Below, one piece after another: positions 1 to 11,287 of a stretch of 64,000 bases of DNA (its first letter is position 1; each line of letters begins with the position of its first letter). Source of the DNA: Deltaproteobacteria bacterium (GTDB lineage: Bacteria > Desulfobacterota_D > UBA1144 > Nemesobacterales > JAJCZQ01); the NCBI GenBank assembly GCA_029262335.1, contig JAJCZQ010000017.1, positions 68,033 through 132,032 on the forward strand, in the 5' to 3' direction. The notes beneath the pieces were generated by a model, which was not told where the DNA came from, did not search any database, and worked only from the letters and a program-made list of their open reading frames with translations. A program made the translations under genes and the position numbers.

Positions 1-529
1 TCTGAAGCTAATGTGCTTTATGAACTAGACGGTAAATCAGCACTCGATATATATAAAAAATATTTAGGCGATTATGCAGAAGGACTTCCCGCTACCGGCC
101 TGCTTTTCCCACTCAGTATAAGGAAAAACCTCGATGACGAGCCGATTGTACGCACACTGCTTGCCCTTGGAGAAGAAGGCGATAGTCTTATTTTTGCCGG
201 TAATATGGCTGAGGGATCGTACGTAAAATTTATGAAAGCCAATTTTGACAGACTGATAGACGGCGCAGTGGGAGCTGCAAACAACAGTATGAGCTTTTCC
301 TCTTATACATTTGAACCCGAGCTTGCAATACTTATAAGCTGCATTGGCAGAAAGATGATTTTAAAGCAAAGGGTTGAAGAAGAGGTTGAAGGAGTTGATG
401 AAGTGCTTGGCGGTCATTCCATACTTACAGGGTTCTATTCATACGGGGAAATTCCCCCCCCTTGTAAATGGTGATCCATGCGCTCTGCACAATCAAACTA
501 TGGTTATTACAGCTTTTTCAGAGAAATAA
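1..529 (+). CDS. FIST C-terminal domain protein, 5' end outside window, apparent +1 frameshift in a C8 tract
   Basis: ORF is open from base 1 and ends early at TGA 472-474. Removing one C from the C8 run at 454-461 restores EIPPLVNGDPCALHNQTMVITAFSEK*, ending at 527-529, a typical FIST_C tail. Confidence 0.8.
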
Positions 530-530
530 T

Positions 531-3461
531 ATGGATCATTTACACAGTCTATTAAAAAGACAAATAAAGCGGAACCTTAAGGAAACTGACGATGTTCCAG
601 AAGATTTCCTTAATTTACTAAACAGTATAAGTGAAGCTTATAAAAGCTTTGATGATGACAGAAATATGCTGGAACGCTCACTTGAGCTGAGTTCGGAGGA
701 GCTTTTGTCCGCAAACATAGAGCAAAGGGGACTTTTCCAGTCCCTTCCCGATCTGATATTCGTTATTGATATTAATGGATTGATTCTGGACTGCCGGGGT
801 GGAAATGAATCCGATATGTTACTCCCAAGAAAAGAATATAGAAATAAGAATTTCCTGGGAATACCGAATGAAGATATTCGTGCAAGGATCAGGGAATCTA
901 TAGAAAAAGTTGTCAAATCAAAAGAGAATGCCTCATTTGAATACAGTCTCGATATATACGGTAAAAGAAATTTTTATGAGGCGCGATTATTAAAACTTGA
1001 CGATAAACGCATTATTATTGTAATTAAAAACTTTACCGAGAGAATTAAAACTGAGGAAATTCTGATGAATAATTTCCTCGAAATTTCGAAAAAGAATCTA
1101 TACGAATCTATTTTGAGTTCGGTCTCCCAGTCAGCACATAATACACCTGATGTTGATGAAATAATGAACACCACCATTGAATCTGTTTTTGATCAGGTTG
1201 ATTCAGTTGAATTTATATCTGTTTTTCAGGTTGAGGGTGACAATGCGGTATTAAAATCACAGAGGGGTTACCCGGACTGGTTTACTGAAAAAATCAAAGT
1301 AATTGATTCCCCTACCAGTGTAACACGGCAATGTGTAAAAAACGGGCAGTCCATACATGTAAACAATCCCGATGAAGACAGTTACCTTGGAAAAGCAGGC
1401 AGGGAACTCGGTATAAAGTCATATGTGTCCACACCAATATTCTTACACGGCAGGCCTACCGGGTGTATACACATACAGTCGACCATTACTGATGCATTTG
1501 ATAAGAATGATTTTAATTTTCTTGAAAGTCTAAGCCAGCAGATTGCAAATACAATTAATACTTCGCTCCATGCCCAGGCACTAAGGGAATCCGAGCAGCG
1601 TTACAAAACACTTTTTGAACAGTCACCCGACGCTATCTGCATTATAGATAAAAGTTTCAGGATAATACATTGTAACCAGAGCCTTGCCGATATATTTCAA
1701 TCCAGTTTTGAAAATATTATCGGTCTGGACCTTAATAAACTAAAAGACAAAGCTTTTGTACCCGTTGTTGAGAGGGCTTTTAATGGTGAGATATGTACAC
1801 ATACAACTTACTATGAGGCATCAACCAGTTCTGCAAAACTCTGGCTTAGTGCAAGGTTGGTACCCATTTACGGTAAGGATGAAGATGAAATTATAAGCGT
1901 AATGGGTGTTGTAGAAGATATTACAGAAAGAAAGATTGCCGAAACAAAATTAAAAGACAATGAAACAAGGTTCCGCCGGATAGTGGAAAATACCACAGAT
2001 ATAATTGTGGAGGCAAGTTTTGAAGGAAAGTTTCTTTACTTAAGCCCGAACGTGAAAGAAATAATGGGTTATGAAGAGGAAGAATTAATCGGTACAAGTA
2101 TTTTTGATAGGATACATCCCGATGACCTTGCCGCTGCGATCAAAGAGTTTTCAGGAACAATACAGGAAATGCGTAAGGGCGCCATGACTCTGAGAATGCA
2201 CCATAAAAACGGTGACTGGAAATGGCTGGACATTTCAGGAAGACCTTATACTACGTCGGACAACATAATTAAATCTGTTATTACAGCAAATGACATTACC
2301 GATAAAAAGAATCAGGAAGAAGAGACTATTAAGCTGCAAAAACTGGAATCCCTGAGTGTACTTGCAGGGGGTATTGCTCACGACTTTAACAATATTCTTA
2401 CAGTTGTAATAAGCAATCTTTCGCTGGCAGAGATGCATCTTGAAGGTAATTCGGAAGTTGTTGAGATGATATCTTCGGCACAAAGGGCATCTATGAGGGC
2501 AAGCGACCTGACCAACCAGTTAAGGACTTTTGCAAAGGGAAGTTCCCTGATTAAACAGGAAATGCTCCTGAACACATTTCTCGAAAAATCCATAAAATTT
2601 GCACTAATGGGTTCAAATGTATCTTGCGAATTTAATTTATCTGAAGACGTAGCTGTTGAGATTGATGAGAACCAGATCAGCCAGGTTGTAAACAACCTTA
2701 TTATTAATGCCAAGCAGGCAATGCCTAACGGTGGCCTGATTAAAATAACCAGTCAGGTAGCAGAGCTTACCGAAGAATCAGGACATAATCTCGAACCTGG
2801 AAAATATATAAAAATTTCTATTGAAGATGAGGGTGTTGGAATTGCAGGTGAAAACATTACTAAAATATTTGACCCCTATTATACGACAAAGGAAAAAGGA
2901 AGCGGCCTTGGACTTGCAACTTCATATTCTATAATACAAAAACATGACGGTTTAATTACTGTGAGTTCCAAATTGGGAGAAGGTACTGAATTTGTTATAC
3001 ACCTGCCCTGTATATCAAAGCATCTGTATTCCAACAACCTTCATTCCGAAGGCGATAATATGGATGTCAATCAGCAGGGGAAATTGCTCCTGATGGATGA
3101 TGAAGAGGAGTTAGTTGAGACGCTCAGTCTTATGTTAAAAAAGATTGGATACGAAGTAGATACCACAAGAAATGGGAATGAAGCCATTTCAGCTTATAAT
3201 AAGGCCCTGAAAAGCAGTAATTCTTATCTTGCGGTAATTCTGGATTTGACAATACCGGGAGGTATGGGCGGTGTTGAGACTGTTAAAAAATTAAAGGAAT
3301 TAGACCCTGATTCTTACTGTATTGTTTCCAGCGGTTATTCAGCAGACCCTGTAATAGAACAATACAGGGAACACGGATTTAGTGACTATCTTAATAAACC
3401 ATTTTCCGTAAATAAACTTAAGGAAGTATTGCACAAATTACAAAAACACCACGCAGGTTAG
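531..3461 (+). CDS. Hybrid sensor histidine kinase (PAS/GAF/PAS/PAS-HisKA-HATPase-REC)
   Basis: H-box GGIAHDFNNILT, ATPase GSGLGLATSYSIIQKHDG, receiver LLLMDDEEELVETL...VILDLTIPGGMGG...NKPF. The start is moved from 468 to ATG 531, just after the corrected FIST stop. Confidence 0.92.
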   Translation: MDHLHSLLKRQIKRNLKETDDVPEDFLNLLNSISEAYKSFDDDRNMLERSLELSSEELLSANIEQRGLFQSLPDLIFVIDINGLILDCRGGNESDMLLPRKEYRNKNFLGIPNEDIRARIRESIEKVVKSKENASFEYSLDIYGKRNFYEARLLKLDDKRIIIVIKNFTERIKTEEILMNNFLEISKKNLYESILSSVSQSAHNTPDVDEIMNTTIESVFDQVDSVEFISVFQVEGDNAVLKSQRGYPDWFTEKIKVIDSPTSVTRQCVKNGQSIHVNNPDEDSYLGKAGRELGIKSYVSTPIFLHGRPTGCIHIQSTITDAFDKNDFNFLESLSQQIANTINTSLHAQALRESEQRYKTLFEQSPDAICIIDKSFRIIHCNQSLADIFQSSFENIIGLDLNKLKDKAFVPVVERAFNGEICTHTTYYEASTSSAKLWLSARLVPIYGKDEDEIISVMGVVEDITERKIAETKLKDNETRFRRIVENTTDIIVEASFEGKFLYLSPNVKEIMGYEEEELIGTSIFDRIHPDDLAAAIKEFSGTIQEMRKGAMTLRMHHKNGDWKWLDISGRPYTTSDNIIKSVITANDITDKKNQEEETIKLQKLESLSVLAGGIAHDFNNILTVVISNLSLAEMHLEGNSEVVEMISSAQRASMRASDLTNQLRTFAKGSSLIKQEMLLNTFLEKSIKFALMGSNVSCEFNLSEDVAVEIDENQISQVVNNLIINAKQAMPNGGLIKITSQVAELTEESGHNLEPGKYIKISIEDEGVGIAGENITKIFDPYYTTKEKGSGLGLATSYSIIQKHDGLITVSSKLGEGTEFVIHLPCISKHLYSNNLHSEGDNMDVNQQGKLLLMDDEEELVETLSLMLKKIGYEVDTTRNGNEAISAYNKALKSSNSYLAVILDLTIPGGMGGVETVKKLKELDPDSYCIVSSGYSADPVIEQYREHGFSDYLNKPFSVNKLKEVLHKLQKHHAG

Positions 3462-3473
3462 TCTTCAGTTATT

Positions 3474-4127
3474 TCAACGCCCTGAGCTGGAAGGGAATAT
3501 AACAATCTTTTTGTAATCACCTTCGACAACTGTTTCAAAGGATATGCCTCTTTCGCGTTTTAAGGCTATGTAGGCCATTCTTCTTTCATTTGCGGGCATT
3601 CTGTCGAGTATATATCTTCTTTTGCTCTTTTTAACCTTCTGTACGGCTTCCGACACACGTTTGTTTACTATGTCTTCTTTTTTGCTGATATATCCGTCTA
3701 CGTCGATATAAACGCGCTTGTCACGGCCTGTCTCGCAGTCCTTGGCTGATATTCTGCCCACTATATATTCAAGTGCCTTAAGAGTCTCACCGCGTTTGCC
3801 GATAAGAAGCCCTTTGTCATCACTAAGATTGATTTCGAGTTTGATTCTGTCTGAAGTCTCAGAGAGAGCTACGGTCTGATTTTCTACAAGATAACCAAGT
3901 ATGTTTTCAAGTGTCTTTTTAGCTTTAAGCCCTTTTTCGCTGACCCCGTCACTCTTTAGTGTAACCTTTACTTTTGCCAGTCTTTCGCCAATTCCAAATA
4001 CACCCTTGGAGCCTTCTTTTATCACTTCTACGTCAATGTCACTTCTGGAAACACCAAGTTCTTCGCAAGCGTTGATTGTGGCTTCCGATACTGTCTTTCC
4101 TTCTTTTTCAATTTCTACAGGCATCAT
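3474..4127 (-). CDS. jag: Jag/KhpB RNA-binding protein (Jag-N, KH, R3H)
   Basis: GLLIGKRGETLKALEYIVGRI KH motif and R3H-like MPANERRMAYIAL; located downstream of yidC. Confidence 0.92.
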   Translation of the reverse strand: MMPVEIEKEGKTVSEATINACEELGVSRSDIDVEVIKEGSKGVFGIGERLAKVKVTLKSDGVSEKGLKAKKTLENILGYLVENQTVALSETSDRIKLEINLSDDKGLLIGKRGETLKALEYIVGRISAKDCETGRDKRVYIDVDGYISKKEDIVNKRVSEAVQKVKKSKRRYILDRMPANERRMAYIALKRERGISFETVVEGDYKKIVIFPSSSGR

Positions 4128-5836
4128 TTACCTCCTTGTACGACATGCATAGTCCGATTGATATATATTTGCTGGAATATAGAGAGAATATTACTTACAG
4201 TCCAATACAGTATCAACCCTGAAGGCAGGCTCCAGAACATCACTGTAAATATAATCGGCATAAACTGCATCATTTTCATTTGTAGTTCCATACTTTCACT
4301 TCCTGGAGCTGTCTGCGGGGTCATTTTTTGTGAAATAAACCAGGATACGCCCATTAGAAGCGGCAGTATTCTGAAAGGAAGCTCATAGCCGGCAACGAGT
4401 GGAATGTTAAAAAGGTGCTCCGGCTCGGCTAGGTCATTTATCCAGAGGAATGAACTCTGCCTGACATCTATGGAATAGAGAAGTACATCATAAAGTGCTA
4501 CGAATACCGGGAGCTGTAAAAGCAGCGGAAAACATCCCCCGAGACTGCTTAGAGGGTTTACACCGTTGTCCGTGTAAAGCTTCATAAGCTCGGCATTCTG
4601 TTTTTGTTTATCTTCTTTATATTTTTCTTTTAACGCATCTACCTTAGGCTTGATCGCCTGCATTTTGTTCTGCATTACCTTCATGGATCTCATGCTTTTT
4701 AAGGTAAGCGGAAGGAAAAGCACCCTTAATATCACCGTGATTGCGATAATTGATAAGCCGTAGTTATGTAATACTGAATTCAGTATCTTGAGGAACTTAA
4801 GCATTATCTTGGCAAGTATTCCGAGCCATCCCCAGTTTATCGCTTCGTTCAGCCCATAGCCTACAACATCAAGGTTTTTTGATTCTTTGGGGCCAAGGTA
4901 TGTTTTCCATTTAGTTGTGCTGTTGTTTCCGGCGTTTACAATTTCACGCGGATAAAAGAACTTTGCATTCAGTATCTGGTTGCTGTTTAAAGAGCTGTAG
5001 CTAAGTGTTGTATTACCGCCGATTTCGGGAATTACCGCATCAAGAAAATATTTGTCGGTAAGTCCAAACCAGTTTATCTGCCCGGTAAGCTGCTGAGTCT
5101 GTTTTGGCAGGCTGGATACTTTTTCTACTTCATTATTAATAAGGACTATGAGTTCGTCGCTGCTGTCTCCACGGCCTTTTTGTTCGATTTTGCCGAAAGC
5201 TTCAAAACCAAGCCCGTATTCTACTGAATTACCAGAGCTGTTGGTAAGAGTCATGGACTGATTAAGAAGGTAGTTATCAAGTTCAAACTCAATTGTTTTA
5301 GTTAATTTAAACCCATTCGGGTCATTGTAGGTAAGTGAAATCCCCTTGTTTGCATCAGTAAGTTCTATATTAGTAGAGCCGGAATAACTATAAGGTATAA
5401 GGTAAGGAACATTTGCCCCTTTTACATTCACCCTGGTTATTAACTGTTTATCACCGTTTATAATGTTTACAGGGGGAGAGTCCTTGGCGGTTGTTGCATT
5501 GTAATCCTTAAGACTCCATTCGGTAATTCTTCCGCCCAGTGTGTCAATTTTGGCGGTATAAATTGGTGAATTTACCGTTATTATTGTTCCACTGTCTTTA
5601 TTGAGCAGTTCATCGTAGTGGTTTACGTTTTCAGCAGCATTTGAAACAGCCTGCACAGGTGCTGAGGTCTGGGCATTGTTGTTGCCGGACGGGTCATTTT
5701 GAATGTTTTCGGTAGTTTGTGGGGTTACTGCTTTTTCTTCGTTTGTGGTTTTGCCGAAATAGTAGGAATATCCGAATATGATAAAAAACGAAAGGACCAG
5801 AAATAGTACGTAATTTAAAGTAAGTTTGCTATTCAT
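4124..5836 (-). CDS. yidC: Membrane protein insertase YidC
   Basis: C-terminal LPLTLKSMRSMKVMQNKMQAIKPKVDALKEKY...NPLSSLGGCFPLLLQLPVFVALY; large periplasmic domain of Gram-negative type. Confidence 0.97.
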   Translation of the reverse strand: MNSKLTLNYVLFLVLSFFIIFGYSYYFGKTTNEEKAVTPQTTENIQNDPSGNNNAQTSAPVQAVSNAAENVNHYDELLNKDSGTIITVNSPIYTAKIDTLGGRITEWSLKDYNATTAKDSPPVNIINGDKQLITRVNVKGANVPYLIPYSYSGSTNIELTDANKGISLTYNDPNGFKLTKTIEFELDNYLLNQSMTLTNSSGNSVEYGLGFEAFGKIEQKGRGDSSDELIVLINNEVEKVSSLPKQTQQLTGQINWFGLTDKYFLDAVIPEIGGNTTLSYSSLNSNQILNAKFFYPREIVNAGNNSTTKWKTYLGPKESKNLDVVGYGLNEAINWGWLGILAKIMLKFLKILNSVLHNYGLSIIAITVILRVLFLPLTLKSMRSMKVMQNKMQAIKPKVDALKEKYKEDKQKQNAELMKLYTDNGVNPLSSLGGCFPLLLQLPVFVALYDVLLYSIDVRQSSFLWINDLAEPEHLFNIPLVAGYELPFRILPLLMGVSWFISQKMTPQTAPGSESMELQMKMMQFMPIIFTVMFWSLPSGLILYWTVSNILSIFQQIYINRTMHVVQGGK

Positions 5837-5845
5837 CCATAATCC

Positions 5846-6088
5846 TTATTGTTCAGCAGTCTTCTTAACAACCGGATCATATCCGCCGGAACAAAAAGGA
5901 TGACACTTAGTGATTCTTTTCAGGCTGTACCAGATTCCCCGTAATACGCCGTGTTCAACTAAACATTCCTTAGTATAGTCTGAACAGCTGGGATAAAATC
6001 TGCAGGAATTTGGTAATAGGGGAGATACTAATTTTTTGTAAATGCTAATGAGAAATAAAAAAATATTTAAAAACAGTTTGTTAATCAT
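5846..6088 (-). CDS. yidD: Membrane protein insertion efficiency factor YidD
   Basis: YKKLVSPLLPNSCRFYPSCSDYTKECLVEHGVLRG...KCHPFCSGGYDPV. Confidence 0.96.
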   Translation of the reverse strand: MINKLFLNIFLFLISIYKKLVSPLLPNSCRFYPSCSDYTKECLVEHGVLRGIWYSLKRITKCHPFCSGGYDPVVKKTAEQ

Positions 6089-6089
6089 C

Positions 6090-6437
6090 TCAATGCAAAT
6101 CTGGTGAATTACCTACCACGTCCCCGATCATCTTAAAATTCCAGCTTGAAATATCTTTCTTACAAACAAATATGATGTCGTTTGATCCAAAGAGCGGCTT
6201 ATTGTGCCTGAAATACTCTCTGAATATCCTTTTGATCCGATTTCTTATGACTGCTTTTGAAGAAATCTTTTTGCTTACTATATAACCAATGCGTGGATAA
6301 CCCAAATCGTTAGGACCATAGATCAGCTCAAAGCCCTCTGACCTTAGTCTTTTTCCACCCCTTAATAACTTCAAGAAATCTTTGCTGCTATGTAAAATCT
6401 GCTCCTTAGTAAGGTGCAAATTCACATCACTGTTCAT
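6090..6437 (-). CDS. rnpA: Ribonuclease P protein component
   Basis: [13 protein letters not shown] motif; position between rpmH and yidD. Confidence 0.93.
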   Translation of the reverse strand: MNSDVNLHLTKEQILHSSKDFLKLLRGGKRLRSEGFELIYGPNDLGYPRIGYIVSKKISSKAVIRNRIKRIFREYFRHNKPLFGSNDIIFVCKKDISSWNFKMIGDVVGNSPDLH

Positions 6438-6583
6438 TTCTTCCAGCGCTGCACGGTAAGGCTATGCCTTCCCTTTGCGATTCTTCTCTTAAGGGTACGC
6501 CTGCCTGCCTTCGTGCTTAACCTCTCACGAAAACCGTGCGTCCTCATTCTTTTTTTAACATGCGGTTGATATGTTCTTTTCAT
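6434..6583 (-). CDS. rpmH: 50S ribosomal protein L34 (49 aa; absent from ORF track)
   Basis: Translated by hand: [53 protein letters not shown] overlap with rnpA. Confidence 0.97.
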   Translation of the reverse strand: MKRTYQPHVKKRMRTHGFRERLSTKAGRRTLKRRIAKGRHSLTVQRWKK

Positions 6584-6894
6584 TTTTGTAAGCGAGTTAA
6601 ACTAACATGAATTAAATTAATGGTCAAGGATATAGTTTTTTTATTTTCTGTAACCTTTTAACTCTTGTTTTGTTAAATATTAGGTAGCAAAAAAAAATTG
6701 ACATAATATTGCTATAAAATTTTAATATGTTATTAAATTGAGTAGTTTCAGAAACGCAAATCTATACTAATTTCATCTTTTAGAAGTTTTACTAAATTAT
6801 CCAGCTACTAATTTCAAAAAAATAACTATTATTGACTAGATGAAAAATTGAATTATTTTGGATTAAAGATGTTTCGGGGAGAGAAGTTAAAAAA

Positions 6895-7818
6895 ATGAAT
6901 TCGTTAAATGCAAAAGCAAAGGAATACTATAAAAAAACTGAGTCTTTTATGAATAAAATTGTTCTATATATACAAATGTTTTACAAACAGCTGATAAATC
7001 TGTTGGAAATTAATATACGCAAAGCAAAACCATACGTTGATGTAATCACATCAAACCTTAGCAGGGCAAAGGGTTTTATTATGGATCTATTTTTAAGGAA
7101 GCTTATCCATAATATAAAAAGCAGATGGGACGCGATTGATTTTAACAGGCGTTACCCGCTTTCGTCCAAGTACGGGATTGCATATGTACTTCTTATAGTG
7201 GTTGCACTTAACCTTACGGGATTTAATATTCTTCTGACCGGCAGCACCAATGACGCGCAGGTAAGAGAAGTTAACATTCTGAGTACTGTCAAAGTCGACA
7301 GCAAAGTTTCGGAAGAAAGTCAAAGCCTTGTTCCTGAGCTTGAGATATTTCAGCAGATTATAAGACACTCCGATATGGACCAGCACCTGGCACTTAAACT
7401 TGCAAGCATTATTAACAGTGAAAGTGAGAAATATAATATAGACCCATACCTTATTCTTTCTGTTATACAGGTAGAAAGCAGATTCTCTCCAAAGGCAGTT
7501 TCCCATAAGGGAGCCAGGGGGCTTATGCAGCTTATGCCTACAACCGGAAGATATGTAGCAAATAAATACGATCTTCCCCTAAAGAACACAAGGTCTCTTT
7601 TTGACCCGGTAACGAACATCAGGCTGGGTGTAGCTTATCTTTCATACCTTGAAAATATGTACGGTAATATGGACTACGCGCTGTTTGCCTATAATCACGG
7701 GCCTAAAAAAACCAGGCAGATTAAAAAAACATTCAGCAAAGCAAAACCTTATTACGTAAAAGCCGTAATGAATTTTAAAGAGTTTCTGGAAACCGAGAGA
7801 CTCGTTACAGAAAGTTAA
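6895..7818 (+). CDS. Membrane-anchored lytic transglycosylase (SLT domain)
   Basis: ESRFSPKAVSHKGARGLMQLMPTTGRY...LFDPVTNIRLGVAYLSYL...ALFAYNHGP. Confidence 0.9.
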   Translation: MNSLNAKAKEYYKKTESFMNKIVLYIQMFYKQLINLLEINIRKAKPYVDVITSNLSRAKGFIMDLFLRKLIHNIKSRWDAIDFNRRYPLSSKYGIAYVLLIVVALNLTGFNILLTGSTNDAQVREVNILSTVKVDSKVSEESQSLVPELEIFQQIIRHSDMDQHLALKLASIINSESEKYNIDPYLILSVIQVESRFSPKAVSHKGARGLMQLMPTTGRYVANKYDLPLKNTRSLFDPVTNIRLGVAYLSYLENMYGNMDYALFAYNHGPKKTRQIKKTFSKAKPYYVKAVMNFKEFLETERLVTES

Positions 7819-7934
7819 AGATTCGCACCTTTTTCCTTCCCCATTTAAGAATTTTATAATTGACTTTTATCTAAATTCTTGCTAATAATTAATTTCTCTA
7901 ACAATTTTAAAGGGGATTATTTTTAGCAGATATA

Positions 7935-8162
7935 ATGATATTAGAAGGTTTTAAATTGATGGTCCTTGGAATGGTCATAGTTTATATATTCCTGATAGTT
8001 CTGATGATATTTGTGGTATTGTCATCAAAATTATTTAAAGGTAGGGCTATGGCTGCCACGTCATCCGGTATGAGTCCTTCTTCTAAATCTGCTGATGAAT
8101 TAATTGCTGTGTTATCAGCCGCTGTATCTTCGTATCGCAATAGAAAAAAAGGTAGTAAATAG
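7935..8162 (+). CDS. oadG: OadG-family sodium pump decarboxylase gamma subunit
   Basis: Short single-TM protein (GFKLMVLGMVIVYIFLIVLMIFVV) directly upstream of oadA. Confidence 0.75.
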   Translation: MILEGFKLMVLGMVIVYIFLIVLMIFVVLSSKLFKGRAMAATSSGMSPSSKSADELIAVLSAAVSSYRNRKKGSK

Positions 8163-8171
8163 GTTGGTGCT

Positions 8172-9974
8172 ATGAAAAAGATTTTGTTTCAGGATACGTC
8201 CTTTAGAGACGGGTTTCAGTCTTTCTTTGGGGCAAGAGTATTAACAGAAGATTTTATTCCTGCCGTTGAGGCTGCCGCACATGCAGGCATAACTCACTTT
8301 GAAGCAGGAGGCGGAGCAAGGTTCCAGAGTCTGTTCCTTTACTGCGGTGAGTCCGCATTTGATATGATGGACAAATTCAGGCAGGCCGCAGGCCCCGATG
8401 CAAACCTCCAGACACTTGCAAGAGGTATAAATGTCGTTGCTCTTTCGCAGCAGCCAAAAGACATGATTGACCTTCATGCCAAGATGTTTAAAAAACACGG
8501 TATAACCCATATCCGGAATTTTGATGCGCTTAATGATGTAAGAAACCTTGAGTACTCGGGCCAGTGCATTAAAGATGCCGGTCTTCATCACCAGGCAGTG
8601 GTTACTTTGATGGAACTTCCTCCAGGTTGTTCAGGTGCACATGATGAAGAGTTCTATATCGACAGGTTAAAACAGATACTTGATTCCGGACTACCATATG
8701 ATTCAATCTGCTTTAAAGACGCATCAGGTACTTCTCATCCTGATAAAATTTATAAGACAATAAAAGCTGCAAGGAAACTTGTAGGCGATGATACTATCCT
8801 TTGGCTCCATACTCATGAAACTGCCGGACAGGGAGTTTACCAGTACATGGCCGGTATTAACGGCGGAGTTGACGGAATATGTGTGGCAAGGGCCCCGGTT
8901 TCCGGCGGTACAGGCCAGCCTGACCTTATTTCCATGTGGAACGCATTAAAAGGTACAGACTACACGCTCGATATTGATGTAAACAAAATACTTGAAGCAA
9001 ATGCGGTATTTAATGAACAGATGAAGGAATACTATTTCCCTCCTGAAGCATTAAAGGTTTCTTCCGAGGTATTACTTTCACCTATGCCCGGCGGAGCACT
9101 TACTGCAAATACCATGATGATGAGAGATACGGGCACACTTAAGCTCTATCCACAGGTGATTGAAGCAATGTCCGAATGTGTTGCAAAAGGCGGGTTCGGA
9201 ACTTCCGTGACCCCGGTTTCACAGTTTTACTTTCAGCAGGCATTTGCAAATGTAACGCAGGGCCCGTGGAAAAAGATTACTGACGGATACGGCAACATGG
9301 TGCTTGGCTATTTTGGCCGTACACCAGTAGCGCCTGATGAAGAGGTTGTAAAGATTGCAGAAGAGCAGATGGGTAAGCCACGTTTTGACGGCAATCCGCT
9401 TGATATTCTGGAGCCGGGCATTCCAAAGGCAAAAGCAATACTTGAAAAAGAAGGGCTTGAAGTAACAGATGAAAATATATTTATAGTAGGTGCCCTCGAA
9501 ACCCCGGGTGGAAACAAGGGGCTGGAATTCCTTAAGGGCGATTTCACTATTAACGTAAGAAAGAATGTAGAAGAACAGGCAAGCAAACCCGCAGCTAAGA
9601 GTAAAGGAGCAGGCGGAAGCGAAAATTTTGTGGTAACGGTAAACGGAAAGGACTACAACGTATCTGTTAAAGAAGGTACTGCGGATGTGCAGAGCTACCA
9701 GGAAGTTAAAACTGTTGAACAAAAACCGCAGCAGCCCGCAGCAGCACCCACCGGGGAAGTGGAGGAAGTCATATCCAGCGTTCCCGGCAATGTATATAAG
9801 GTGGCTGTTAAAGTAGGGGATGCAGTAAATGAAAACGACACGCTTATGATACTTGAAGCGATGAAGATGGAGACACCAGTTGCTTCTCCTTTCGCTGGTA
9901 CGATTGCAGCAATTGATGTTGAACAGGGTGATGTTGTTGAGGCCGGTCAAAGACTCTTAACAATCAGTAAATAA
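8172..9974 (+). CDS. oadA: Oxaloacetate decarboxylase alpha subunit-like (carboxyltransferase plus biotinyl domain)
   Basis: [10 protein letters not shown] carboxyltransferase motif and C-terminal [11 protein letters not shown] biotinylation motif. Confidence 0.9.
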   Translation: MKKILFQDTSFRDGFQSFFGARVLTEDFIPAVEAAAHAGITHFEAGGGARFQSLFLYCGESAFDMMDKFRQAAGPDANLQTLARGINVVALSQQPKDMIDLHAKMFKKHGITHIRNFDALNDVRNLEYSGQCIKDAGLHHQAVVTLMELPPGCSGAHDEEFYIDRLKQILDSGLPYDSICFKDASGTSHPDKIYKTIKAARKLVGDDTILWLHTHETAGQGVYQYMAGINGGVDGICVARAPVSGGTGQPDLISMWNALKGTDYTLDIDVNKILEANAVFNEQMKEYYFPPEALKVSSEVLLSPMPGGALTANTMMMRDTGTLKLYPQVIEAMSECVAKGGFGTSVTPVSQFYFQQAFANVTQGPWKKITDGYGNMVLGYFGRTPVAPDEEVVKIAEEQMGKPRFDGNPLDILEPGIPKAKAILEKEGLEVTDENIFIVGALETPGGNKGLEFLKGDFTINVRKNVEEQASKPAAKSKGAGGSENFVVTVNGKDYNVSVKEGTADVQSYQEVKTVEQKPQQPAAAPTGEVEEVISSVPGNVYKVAVKVGDAVNENDTLMILEAMKMETPVASPFAGTIAAIDVEQGDVVEAGQRLLTISK

Positions 9975-9979
9975 CAGAT

Positions 9980-11284
9980 ATGAATAGAATTCTAATTTTT
10001 CTTTTGCTCTCAGCTGTACTAATGAGTCTGTTTACTACTGCAGCTGTGTACAGTGCGCCGCAAAGCAGCACTCAGCCGGTTGAGGTACAGCAGGAAAAAC
10101 AGTTAAAACTTCCGGGTTTTCCCGAACTTATAGCAAATATTGCAAATTCAACAGGTATAAAAGGTTTTATCGATGGCAATAAAGAATCATGGACGGGTGG
10201 GCTTGGGCGCATCCTGATGATAATTGTTGGGTTTCTGCTTTTATATCTTGGGATAGCAAAGAAATTTGAACCACTCCTGCTGGTCACTATTGCATTTGGC
10301 TGTATTCTTTCGAATATACCGCTTGCAGGTATAAGTGAACCAGGTGGAATAATCTATTACATATATGATATTGGAATAAAAACGGGAATTTTTCCCCTTA
10401 TTATTTTTATGGGTGTTGGAGCATTAACAGATTTTGGACCGCTTCTCGCAAATCCCAAAACAATACTTCTTGGCGGTGCTGCCCAGTTTGGTATTTTCAG
10501 CACACTGGTAGGAGCGCTTGCACTTACGCAGTTTGTGCCCGGCATTGATTTTTCATTTAAAGATGCAGCATCTATTGGTATTATCGGAGGAGCAGACGGC
10601 CCGACTGCTATTTACCTTTCTTCCCAGCTATCACCGAGACTGCTCGGGGCAATATCTATTGCGGCTTATTCCTATATGGCACTTGTGCCGATAATACAGC
10701 CGCCTATTATGAGGCTCCTTACCACAAGCGAGGAAAGAAAAATAAGGATGACCCAGCTTAGGCCCGTGGGAAAGACCGAAAAGATTATTTTTCCATTAAT
10801 AGCACTAACACTATGTGCCTTATTACTTCCTTCTGCGGCCCCTCTTATCGGCTTTTTTATGTTTGGTAATTTAATGAGGGAATGTGGCGTTGTTGAACGT
10901 TTATCTGATACAACACGAAATGCTTTAATCAATATTACAACAATATTCCTTGGGCTCGGGGTTGGTTCGCAGCTGCTTGCCGACAAGTTCCTAAACGTGG
11001 AAACACTTGGAATACTTTTCCTCGGAATAATTGCATTTAGCATTGGTACTGCTTCAGGAATATTGATGGCAAAGCTTATGAATGTGTTTTCATCTACAAA
11101 AGTAAACCCGCTTATTGGTTCAGCCGGAGTATCCGCTGTACCTATGGCCGCAAGGGTGTCTCAGGATATGGGAGCCAAGGAAGACCCTCAAAATGTACTT
11201 CTTATGCATGCAATGGGCCCTAATGTAGCAGGTGTTGTTGGTTCCGCAGTTGCAGCAGGGATGCTGCTTGCAGTATTTCAGTAA
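9980..11284 (+). CDS. oadB: Na+-translocating decarboxylase beta subunit
   Basis: [39 protein letters not shown], hydrophobic throughout. Confidence 0.93.
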   Translation: MNRILIFLLLSAVLMSLFTTAAVYSAPQSSTQPVEVQQEKQLKLPGFPELIANIANSTGIKGFIDGNKESWTGGLGRILMIIVGFLLLYLGIAKKFEPLLLVTIAFGCILSNIPLAGISEPGGIIYYIYDIGIKTGIFPLIIFMGVGALTDFGPLLANPKTILLGGAAQFGIFSTLVGALALTQFVPGIDFSFKDAASIGIIGGADGPTAIYLSSQLSPRLLGAISIAAYSYMALVPIIQPPIMRLLTTSEERKIRMTQLRPVGKTEKIIFPLIALTLCALLLPSAAPLIGFFMFGNLMRECGVVERLSDTTRNALINITTIFLGLGVGSQLLADKFLNVETLGILFLGIIAFSIGTASGILMAKLMNVFSSTKVNPLIGSAGVSAVPMAARVSQDMGAKEDPQNVLLMHAMGPNVAGVVGSAVAAGMLLAVFQ

Positions 11285-11287
11285 TTT

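Noticed and set aside
472-474. In-frame TGA in the FIST gene as selenocysteine or readthrough
   Set aside because: Deleting one C restores the family sequence and a stop at 527; no SECIS-like context inspected supports recoding.
6584-6894. AT-rich gap next to rpmH as a possible oriC
   Set aside because: No dnaA or dnaN nearby and no cluster of TTATNCACA boxes; only one weak TTATCCAGC.
9219-9950. 243-aa minus-strand ORF inside oadA
   Set aside because: Fully antisense to a clear OadA protein; Cys/aromatic-rich translation typical of shadow frames.
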